NCBI GenBank assembly: GCA_011634665.1
Contig: WAEK01000002.1
Location: forward strand, 1,509,001 to 1,573,000
Reading direction: 5' to 3'
DNA length: 64,000 nucleotides
Origin: Mortierella sp. BCC40632
Lineage: Eukaryota > Mortierellomycota > Mortierellomycetes > Mortierellales > Mortierellaceae
The position numbers and the translations under genes were made by a program. Numbering within the stretch: position 1 is the first letter of the stretch; every line of letters begins with the position of its first letter. Below the pieces are notes generated by a model, which ran no database searches, was not told where the DNA came from, and saw only the letters and a program-made list of their open reading frames with translations. Below are positions 48,466 through 64,000 of the stretch, one piece after another.

Positions 48466-49433
48466 AAAATTGGTGGCAAAATCATGAAGTGCAGAGGGTC
48501 GTGTACCAATCGAATAGATGCACTGAAGACAATGAGGCCTTCTTCCAGGCAGCAATGGTAACCATGGCAGCTGTGTGAGCAAGGCTGAATGGATGGAGAG
48601 GCAATCAAGGTGATGCTAGAACACTCATTGCTGTCTCCAGCCTCGTCCTCACTGCTCTGCAATCAGCTTCTCTCAGACCAAGGTCAAGTGGTGGGAAGTA
48701 CAGAGGAGGCTTGACCCTCTGTCCTTTTATCTCGAGCACACTCTGTCTTCTCTCCTCTCTCTCCTTGTCACTCTCCTTCTCCCCTTCCTGGCTGCCCGTT
48801 GGCTGGTAGCGAGAGACTGCCAGCCACGGCCTTGCCCTCCCCCTCTCGGTTCTCCTCCAGACCCTACTCCCTTTCCTCTGCCATCCACTCACCCTCTGCC
48901 GGTCTAACTCGGATGGGTGACATCCTTGTAGATGCCTTCTGGAGGCTCAGGCTCCAGAGGGCAACGGCATGGTGGGTGGCTCTGATATGGAAAGTGTGGG
49001 GGTATCAGGAGTCAGACTGATGGATGTTCGAGATAAGTCTGGTGGTTATAAGTCCAGGTGAAGGGGGTACGTTGGGAGAGTGGGTCCCTCTCCTCATACC
49101 GTTTCTTTCCCTTTCCCCTGCTCGCACGCGCAGGGGTCTGTTGGTTTCTTTGGGGTCTCGCTCGGGAGGTAAAAGCTAGAGGAGAACACAAAAGAAACGG
49201 AGTGCGTTTGGTTTGCAGCCTGCTCGTTGGCGCACTCTGCATATCTCTCGGGCTTTTTCCTGAGGGTGAACTGATAGCAAACCACTCGATAGAAGTCTCT
49301 ACAATATCTCACCATTCCACCACTCGAAAACAAAGAATTCTTCATTCTTTCTCTCTTCCCTGCCTCTCTCTTTCCCGTTTCCTTTTGTCAAAGACTCGAC
49401 TTCAAAGTATCAGCACAGTTCTTCATATATCTC
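48466..49433 (-). repeat. ~968-bp dispersed repeat, copy 2
   Basis: Reverse complement of 39806-40774. Visible differences are few: for example GAGAGAGGACCC versus GAGAGGGACCC near the middle, one extra A in the GAAAAAGCCC run, and CGGCCTTG versus CAGCCTTG. The near-identity implies a recent origin or gene conversion. It lies 3' of paralogue B and 5' of paralogue C, next to a T run of over 30 bases at 49448-49479. Confidence 0.85.
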
Positions 49434-49445
49434 CTGATCTCCTGA

Positions 49446-49480
<35 letters not shown>

Positions 49481-49948
49481 GTTCACAAAAGATCACTAGA
49501 GACCAAGGACGAGCGCATTTTGAAGGTATTGCACAAGGTACAGATCATGCAGATCAGTTAAAAAGTAGACGAGTCTCTGTCTGTTTGATGTGAATTCTGA
49601 ACGAGTGCCCTTGGTTTGATTAATCTGTTGCTAGAGAGAAGCGAGATAGTGTTGGGTTGGTAAACACCTCAACAGCTTATTAGGAAGGACATCGACAAAG
49701 CTACAGTATTCAAGTTTTACTATTCGAAGGATAGATAACGGATCCTCAAGCGTATGAATGACAGCTGGAGGTAAAAGAGTCTTTGTGTTTTGTTTTGGTG
49801 ACACAGGGTGTGTCAGAGACAAAGGAGACAACAGATGGGAGATATTGCGTTGGTGATCATGGTGTGTGTTGCACTGGGTGAAGAGTATAAATACTCCTCC
49901 TCTTCCTGTCTGCTTACATTTAATTTTTTCCCACACCTTCATCCAACA
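49434..49948. other. Upstream region of paralogue C
   Basis: Contains a long T run (49448-49479). No coding content is supported. A TATA box (TATAAAT, 49886-49892) lies about 57 bp upstream of the C start. Confidence 0.6.
49886..49892 (+). promoter_or_regulatory. TATA box of paralogue C
   Basis: TATAAAT in the context GAGTATAAATACTCC, 57 bp before the ATG, followed by a pyrimidine-rich leader ending in CATCCAACA before the start codon. Placement is consistent with a polymerase II core promoter. Confidence 0.5.
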
Positions 49949-52940
49949 ATGACAAGCAACAGTTCACAATGCCCCGACAGTACAGGTTTGTATGATTTTT
50001 CCGTCATTTGAGGCCTCTAACTCAAAGAAAGAGAGTGAAAGAAAGAAAGAAATTAGAGACTGACTTGTGATAACACTCACTCGATAGAAAGTCGTCGGCA
50101 GCTACTTTTGCCTAGAGAATGTCTCATTATCATTATCCAACAGTTTAAGTTTGACCTCCCTGTACTCTTTAATCTCTTGACCGTCAACCGTTTCTTCTTT
50201 GAGGAGGCTTTGAGGTTGATGATGAGTCATAAGTTCAGGGAATGGCCACTGACTCCATATCGTGAGGATTCGACAAAACAACATATTCAAGTTTATCCTC
50301 AAGAATACTTCATCGCACTCGTTCTCCGCTCAGCATTACAGCGTGAGTGGTTGAAGCGACAAGGATTGATTGAACAGCTGACAGAGCTGGAGTGTCAAAG
50401 CGAAAACAAGGTGGATGGGAAACCTTTGGATAATCAGGATGTCGAAACTACAGTCTCAGGTTGGCGTCAGTCTATACAGAGTCATCTCCAAGGATCCGAT
50501 TATTTTGCTGGCTTGGATTCCATCATTGGAGAATATGGACTAACACTCGCCTACTCGCCTGCTCATCCCAAGGAGTCGTACTCTCAGTTGACCACAGTCG
50601 ACTACTCGACATATTTGTCGTCTCTCTCCGTCCCAGACACTCGCTTTCTCAATCATAATCTAATAGCTCGACTTCGGCAGCACAACGGACCTGAGCCGTG
50701 TCCAATAGCTTACCCAGAGATAGAGGTGGAGCAAAGAGACTCTACCGAGCGAAGAGTCGCCAGGGGTCTTGTTAGATTCCTACTTCACCATAGCTGTCAA
50801 CAAATTACTGATCTCAGATTCGATGTGTATGAGTCAGCCTTCTATGTCAAGCTTGCTACCAAATTACCGAGTCTTCGAACTCTAAGGATTGACGATGGGG
50901 CATCCTCTGATAAGTCTCTCGTATTTACACACGAAGCCAGAAAGTTCATTCATCTGAACCAGGAAGCGTTCCCGTTCAAGCGTCGACTGGATCTTGAATT
51001 TAGTTACAATTTCCGAACCTGTACTCGACCAAGACTCGAAAGGAAGGACGTGGATAAATCAAGACTGGAGGAGTGGCTGAAAGAGCGTCAGAAATTCAAA
51101 GCATACCACTATTTACAACAGTTGTTGTATGAAGCTGTCGGTCGGCCAAGATCAATCGATGCGACTGCCTTGCCTTGGTTCTATGAAGAATCACACTCCA
51201 TTGGAACAGAGAATCTTGTGTCATTAGTGGATCGTGATTTCGATCGATGGGAAGCTGGAGAGGGTCCAGCAATGGCAGCATTCCTCCGACGTTGTTCTGA
51301 GCTAAAGAGCCTCGACATATCGGTCGGTCATCACTCTCAGTTTCAGTGGCTCAACACCTCCTCAACCACCGTTGATCAGATAAACAGACATCTCTTGCCG
51401 ATGAGCCCAGAACGGCCACTTTCAAAGCTTTCACACCTATCTTTGAAATCAGACCGAGATTACAGGATACTTCTCCAAACACTCAACGATATAGTGAAAT
51501 CGTCTGGAGAGAATCTCGAAACAATTTCGGTTGAACGAACATATTTCGCTACATGCGGTCGTATAGAAGACAGCATGACGACCCTGTTAGGGGACATCCA
51601 AGGGTTGTATCGTCTTCTTAGAGCGACTACTGTTGGGCTTGACTGGTATCTCCCAAGAGTACGCAAGATCGATCTTACATTTGGAGGGTTGGTTTCGGTC
51701 GGATCATTCGACCAATGTCCACTCCTTGAGAGCCTCTCGATCGAATGCAAATGGGGCGCTTCCATTGGATCAATACAGCAGGATATTAGAGTGGGATCGT
51801 TAGCTCTCTTGCCGATCATGAAACTGCCACGTTTGAGGCATCTGAGTCTGATGGGAACGGTTGCTATTCAGTTTGACTTTGAGTCTATCAGACACATGGG
51901 GTGCCTAGATAGTTTAATTTTATACACTGATCGTATTGTAAGCTTCCCAAGTTTTGCAGACATTTATATGAAGATATGTCCCAACGACATTGAGTCAATC
52001 GTCGTAAGTAATGATGCATATGTGTCAGGCTTTGTTGATTCTCTTGGCCATTCATTTTCTTCTTGCTGATCTAGTCTTGGTGGTGGATTCGATATAATAG
52101 GATAAGTCGAGAGGTCCTTCACCAAAATGGGATCTGATATCAAGATTCTATCCCTGGAACTGGTCGTCTGAGTCCCTGTCCAAGATTACACTCAAGTGTC
52201 CTTCAGTCTTGGTGTTCCATCGAAATTTACTCAATCGGTTTCCATCGTTGGATTTGCTAAATCTTGGAGCTCCTTTTGAAGACAAAAATGTGTTTCTACA
52301 CACACAGGAGGAAGCTCTGGCCAAGATCTACTCTGCGCAGACTCTGGTTCCACAAGACCCATCCTTCAATTTCGATCGTATTTTGAATCAAAGAACATCA
52401 GAGCCGCCTTTGATGACAGTTGAATCCCTCTCCATGCAGGCGGAGCAAATCCTCCACCAGCCTCAGACTAGCCCAAGTTCACATTCAAAGAGCAAGCTTC
52501 GAGAACTTACTTTCATTGGTGGATGGAAGCGTTTCAGTCTCGACGAATGGACCCAGCTATTGACAGTTTATGCACCTCATATCAGCTTATTGCAAATCCA
52601 CTACCATAGAGTGGGTATTGAATTGATCATCAAAGATATCGAGGACGCATACAAGATCATCGAGAAGATGAAAGAGACACGGGGCAGAGCCAAACAGGAT
52701 TCAAAAGACATCCCTGACCAACCACATCCAGATCCAGTTTTTCGTCATGAAAAGAGTTCAAGAAAAGGCCTGTCCGTTGATTTTCACTCATTCGCAATGC
52801 CTGATTTTAATTTTCATGCACTAGGACTCGAAAAGATAACCAAAGATGAGAAAGATCAATATCTGATCAGACCAGGAAGCCGAGTTTATGAATTCGGTCG
52901 AGCATGCACCTACCTTGCTCCTAGACAGTGTTGCGAATGA
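49949..52940 (+). CDS. F-box-like/leucine-rich protein, paralogue C
   Basis: Exons 49949-49985, 50088-52003 and 52101-52940 close in phase to 930 residues. Exon 1 is again 37 nt (MTSNSSQCPDST). F-box-like LLLPRECLIIIIQQFKFDLP and LFNLLTVNRFFFEEAL are followed by LRR-like repeats (LPSLRTLRIDDG, SELKSLDISVGH, LSHLSLKSDRDYR, LPRLRHLSLMGT). The N-terminal part matches B closely. After NLET the sequence departs from A and B for about 45 residues (ISVERTYFATCGRIEDSM region), then matches again at DWYLPRVRKIDLTFGG. The C-terminus is about 65 residues longer than in A and B, ending in RACTYLAPRQCCE. The function is inferred only from the F-box/LRR plan. Confidence 0.75.
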
Positions 52941-53329
52941 AATCTCTTGCTCATCTACATATTCTAAAAAGAGAAAAGAGAATGCATCCCACGAGTCTCA
53001 ACTACACTTGGTCACCAGTTGGATACACCTGCAGTGCTCGCTATTACATAAATCGCATATTATTATTTTTTTAAACTTTGTGGACTCTTTTAATACTGTT
53101 ACATGCTTTAGAGAGATTGCTGCCTTTTTCAGTAGTAACTAAACCACCACGAACTCTTTGGTTTCGCCTCGTCTTCCTTCATGTTTTCCGACTTGTCGTC
53201 CTTGTCATCATTGTCCTTGGGGGCAATGTCGGCGGTGCTGTGGTCTACATTCTCTTGATTCGTCTTGTCCGCGAAAAATCCGACAGCACCCCCTCCATCA
53301 CCCCCAGGATCGCTTTCGCTGCCATATAT
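52941..53329. other. Intergenic between paralogue C and kinase 3' end
   Basis: No supported gene. Plus-strand frames at 53078-53606 overlap the antisense of the kinase last exon and are treated as shadows. Confidence 0.6.
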
Positions 53330-56695
<3,366 letters not shown>

Positions 56696-57863
56696 CTACA
56701 AACAGGAGCGAGTATCGACAGGAACAGAGCGTGAACAGGAGGAGCATGTCTGGTAAGTGTGAAGGGTTGTGGGTCAAAATATCTTTCTCTCTTTCTTTTT
56801 CTCTAGCGTTTGCCAGGGAGAAATCCTATACCATTGTGAGCAGACACTTGGTAGGAAGAGGTCAGTGCCGAATCGAGAAGAGCTCTCTCCGTCAGAGTGA
56901 ACAAAGGGAATAGTGGATAAGGCAGACGTGTCGTAGAGTCGGCTGCTGGACTAAGTCTGGTTCACAGGGGCGTGAAGTGAACTGCTGAGATATGGGTTGG
57001 ATGGAGGAGGAACTGTAGAGAAGGATGAGTGCGCAACAGCAACGAGGTGGAGTGCAGAGAGGAGAGTGAGAGAGTGGGAGAAAAGTGGCAAGCTACAGCA
57101 AGGCGGGAAAAAAAAAGAGAAAAGTGAGAAAGAGAGAAAAGCAAAGAGAAAGTGAGCGTGTGGTGTGTATGTGTTGAAGGAAAAGTGGCGAGACAAAGGA
57201 AAGAGAGAGAGAAAGAAAAAAAGAGGAGCGTGGGCAGAAATAGGGGGCAGCGATAAACAGGGACGCAGCGAAGTGGGCCGAGTGACCATGCAGTGCCTGC
57301 CCCACAGACCTGACTTGACCGCGCCCATCATATAGCGCACGTATACTCGCAGCACACACAACTGGCTGGCTGCCAATGCGTCCAAAGGTCCTCCCAGGGG
57401 TGGCCGTCGCAATGTTGCACTGTTGCAGGGACTAGGTAGACAAAGGATGTCCTCGTCATTTCGGCAGCCGGCGGCCAAGGCCTTGCCGAGCCTTACAAGC
57501 GCAGAGCTATCACGCGTTCCTCTTCCGAGGCGCAGGCGCTATATCATCTGCCCATTCATTTCTTCCACGAGTAGGTCAGAATAGGGGCTCCAAGGCCACA
57601 GACATTAGGCGGTTGCACACCAACGACCGCCCTTCTTTCGACTCTTTCGCCCAACCCCTTGGGCCATGACATCGGCAAATTGAACGGGCGGAGAAGTGTG
57701 TTCACGGCTGAAGAGGAAATTTATCATAAGCGCGATTTACGACCAGTGCGACGGGTAGAACTGGGTATCCAACGAGTTATTTCAGGTCAGGACGAGGACA
57801 AGCAACAGACACGAGATCGTCGGTGGCGCCGAGTTTCAAAGGAAGAGAGAAGAGAGAGAGAGA

Positions 57864-57899
<36 letters not shown>

Positions 57900-57955
57900 G
57901 AGACAAATCCACTCTGGCCAACCCACAGACACAGACAGTCACAACTTGGTTTTCG
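56696..57955. other. Divergent region between kinase and spastin-like genes
   Basis: A (GT)n microsatellite lies at 57867-57893. Purine-rich leader-like sequence upstream of the kinase contains GA repeats (57110-57235). No coding gene is supported. Confidence 0.6.
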
Positions 57956-61174
<3,219 letters not shown>

Positions 61175-61342
61175 AAGAAAGAATGGAAAGCCATTTTCAC
61201 TCCCTAATACAGTTTTCGTCCCCGATACCGCCCGCATTTTTTTTTTTTTTTTTTCCTTCTCAAAAGGAAAGTGTCCAAATAGTACCAACCGGGGTGTTAC
61301 CCCAGTGTCGGAGTCAATCTCAAATCAAAAATCCCGAACGCC

Positions 61343-61377
<35 letters not shown>

Positions 61378-61818
61378 AAATCTTCATTATTTTCTTGTGA
61401 TAGTGTTGAATATCGGTACTGATGCTTGGGGAAAGGACTATAGTACATTCGAAGACAGGCCCATGGCAGTAACCAAACCATGGTTTTGCTTCGAGAACCC
61501 GTCAAAAATCCTATTCTTTTTAGGAAAAGATCTTTGGGGGTGTCTCGCGATGAAAAAAAAATAACAAAGACGAGGAGAGAGAGAGGAAAAAAAATATGGT
61601 GACGGCGACAAAGTAACCAAAAAGAAAACACAAGAGAGCCTTTCCCCCAACAAGGCTTAAAAAAAGGAAAAGAAAAAGAATAACAAAACGCGGACAAGCA
61701 TTGGTACGTTCGTATGGTTGAGCATACAACAAAGCCAAGCTCGTTAAAGAAGAGTTAGAGGATAATAAAAAATGGGAGACAAGTTAAAGTGGCTCTTGTG
61801 TGGTGATCCTTTCCATGT
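61175..61818. other. Convergent region between spastin-like and SHMT genes
   Basis: T runs at about 61237-61254 and 61345-61376 and an A/G-rich stretch at 61550-61690. No gene is visible. Likely contains both 3' UTRs. Confidence 0.7.
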
Positions 61819-63383
61819 TTAGTGGTTGGGAGTCAAGTCCTTGACATCAAAGCCAGGGAAGGGGAAAGAGGTGGCAAAGGCCTCAACCTCCTTGCGGAGA
61901 GTCTCAACCTCGACATTTCCATCCAAGGCAGCAACAAAATCCTTCATCAACTTGCTTCCAGCCTTGGCCTGGACCTCAAGAGCAATCTGGACGGTGCGGT
62001 GCAAGAAGTCACCGACCTTTCTGAAGTCAGCCTCCTTGAAAGAGCGCGAAGTCAAAGCCGAGGTACCGAGACGGCAACCACCAGGGGTGACAGCGGAAAC
62101 ATCACCGCAGACAGAGTTCTTGTTCAAAGTAATCTGAACCATGTCGCAGATGCGCTCGACCTTGCTGCCAGTGAGCTTGAGAGGACGAAGGTCCCAAAGG
62201 ATCAAGTGGTTGTCCGAGCCATCAGTCTGGATCTTGTAGCCGTGGTTGACCAAGTTGTCAGCAAGGGCTCTCGAGTTGGCAATGACCTGCTTGGCATACT
62301 GCTTGAACTCGGGGCTGGCAGCCTGCTTGAGGGCAACGGCAATGGCAGCAATGGTGTTGTTGTGGGGACCGCCTTGGATCGAGGGGAAGACAGCCTGGTT
62401 GACACGGCTCTCGAGGTCCTCACCCTTCTCAACCTTGGGGTCCTTGTTCTTGCGGAAGAAGATAAGACCGGCACGAGGTCCACGGAGGGTCTTGTGGGTG
62501 GTGGTGGTGACAACGTCGCAGTACTTGAAGGGCGAGTCAGCCTCCTGGCCAGCAACAAGTCCAGAGATATGAGCCATATCCGACATCAAATAAGCTCCGT
62601 GCTGGTCGGCAATCTTGCGGAAGCGAGCATAGTCCCACTCACGGGGATAAGCGGAAGCACCGCAGATGAGGACTCTGGGACGGAACAACTTGGCGTTCTC
62701 CTCGAGTCTGTCGAGGTCAATCAAGCCGGTCTTGGTGTCAACCTGGTAGGGCATCGACTGGAAGTAGATCGAGGTGGCAGAGATCTTCTTCTTGGCGGTT
62801 TGGTAACCGTGGGTCAAGTGGCCACCCGAAGGGAGATCGAGACCCATGATGCGATCCTGGGGCTGGATCATGGCAGTGAGTGCAGCAAAGTTGGCAGTCG
62901 ATCCAGAGTAGGGCTGGACATTGACACCCCACTCCTCAGCAGACAATCCGAAGGCATCGAGCGCACGCTTGCGGCAGAGGTTCTCGATCTGATCGATGTA
63001 CTCGTTTCCACCGTAGTAACGAGCGCCGGGAAGACCCTCCGAGTACTTGTTGGTCAAGGGAGAGCCATTGGCCTCCATGACAGCCTGAGAGGTGAAGTTC
63101 TACAAGTTGTCGGCAAGACAAGGAGAAAAAAAAAAAAAAAAAAAAAAAGGGTCAGTTCTCTTCCAGACTTCCTCCTGGTGTAGTCCCTTAAAATCCCTCG
63201 GTTCCCACGCCTGTCTCTCCTTCATGATAGGCATCAATGGCCAGGGACACCTACCTCAGAGGCGATCAGCTCCAAGCCAGAGTACTGGCGGTACTTCTCC
63301 TGCTGGATAAGCTTGTAGATCTCGGGGTCCTCATCCTTGAGAGGAATGTTCATGGTAGCGTTCCAGGAGTCGACTTGGGTCAT
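61819..63383 (-). CDS. SHMT: Serine hydroxymethyltransferase, cytosolic type
   Basis: Two exons, 63383-63255 and 63099-61819, close in phase to 469 residues starting [11 protein letters not shown]. Conserved text includes [84 protein letters not shown], the aspartate in [13 protein letters not shown], and the PLP-lysine motif [14 protein letters not shown] (near residue 250). The enzyme converts serine and tetrahydrofolate to glycine and 5,10-methylene-THF, feeding nucleotide and methionine synthesis. No mitochondrial presequence is apparent, so the cytosolic isoenzyme (SHM2/SHMT1-like) is favoured. The sense intron carries a T run of about 24 upstream of its acceptor. A 453-codon antisense open frame on the plus strand reflects biased third-position use. 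Confidence 0.97.
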
Positions 63384-64000
63384 TTTGAGAGCTGATGAAG
63401 GGCAGGATCAGGAAGAAGGCGAGAAAATTGAGGCGCTGTTAGTAGATGGTAAGTGGATCAACAGTGGTAACGTATTTTCTTTTCTTTAAGAGTTTCTCTC
63501 TTTCTCTTTTTCTCTCCTCTTTTAAAAAGGATTACACTAAGAGTGTTGATGAAAGTGGCCAGTGGGAAGATGGGTGGGGCGGGGGAGGATGTGGAATCAA
63601 GGAAGATTCGATAATCTGATGGGGGTGAACTGGAGAAAGAGAAGAGGAGGTACAAAGAGGAAAAACGCATGGGCAATGACTCTTTTTAAAATGCCATACG
63701 CCATACGCCATCATGTTTTCTCATCATCCCTGACTATATTGCTCTCAGGGTGGAAAGCCACCAAGAGCAAGCACCAGAGACTCCAGCGCAGTCAGGGACT
63801 AGATCGGATGGACGCGGGCAAGTTGAATAGAGTTCCTGGCCGTGGCAATATCGCGTAGAGTGTGATCCCGCCACCAAATCCACTCTTTGGTCCTGAGGGT
63901 CCACGCGAGTCCGGCATTATTTGGCTGACGCCAAGCAAGAGGATATAAAAAGCATGAAGACACGGGTATGCAGGTGAAGGTTACCTTCTTGTTCTTGAAA
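63384..64000. other. SHMT upstream region
   Basis: No supported gene. A TATA-like GATATAAAAAG lies near 63940-63950 on the plus strand, with an unseen downstream partner if used. A/T-rich and pyrimidine-rich leader sequence lies directly upstream of the SHMT start. Confidence 0.45.

Noticed and set aside
61822..63183. 453-codon open frame antisense to SHMT
   Set aside because: Same cause: biased codon use in a highly expressed gene. The text is Leu/Val/Asp/Gly-rich without domain motifs and crosses the SHMT intron T run.

Overview
The window looks like nuclear DNA of an early-diverging filamentous fungus, most likely Mortierellomycota (Mortierella sensu lato). I infer this from dense short GT-AG introns, long homopolymer and CT/GA tracts in introns and flanks, housekeeping genes of fungal type (class V myosin with DIL domain, UTP7, a trehalose-6-phosphate synthase/phosphatase-type protein, SHMT), and accessory genes (a Crinkler-type effector relic and an F-box-like/LRR family) that I associate with Mortierella genomes. 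No database search was possible. There is no bacterial-style operon structure, CRISPR, rRNA or recognisable tRNA.

Layout. 225-3326 (+) is the 3' part of a trehalose synthase/phosphatase gene. 3544-4167 (-) is a small coiled-coil protein of unknown function. 4.2-13.5 kb is an accessory, decayed island. It holds an unknown minus-strand gene with a possible nuclease-like D...ExK patch, a pseudogene with two in-frame stops, a Crinkler-type gene lacking an evident P-loop and carrying two frameshifts, and about 4 kb without recognisable genes but with tandem and inverted repeats. 13.6-38.5 kb is core genome: a GIGYF/SMY2-like GYF protein (-), a DMT-superfamily transporter (+), a probable HROB homologue (+), complex I subunit NDUFA12 (-), myosin V (+) and UTP7 (-).

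38.5-53.3 kb is a second accessory island. Three paralogous F-box-like/leucine-rich genes (A minus, B plus, C plus) share the same three-exon structure. A nearly identical ~968-bp repeat occurs twice in opposite orientation (39806-40774 and 48466-49433), bracketing genes A and B. 53.3-64 kb returns to core genes: a Ste20/GCK-III kinase (-, 12 coding exons), a spastin-like AAA ATPase (+) with an apparent 1-nt deletion just before Walker A, and cytosolic-type SHMT (-).

The core genes serve unrelated processes (stress sugar metabolism, mRNA control, DNA repair, respiration, vesicle transport, ribosome biogenesis, morphogenesis signalling, microtubule severing, one-carbon metabolism). They lie in alternating convergent and divergent pairs. 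Exon coordinates were worked out by hand from splice signals and reading-frame closure; codon totals close exactly for every core gene except the spastin-like one.
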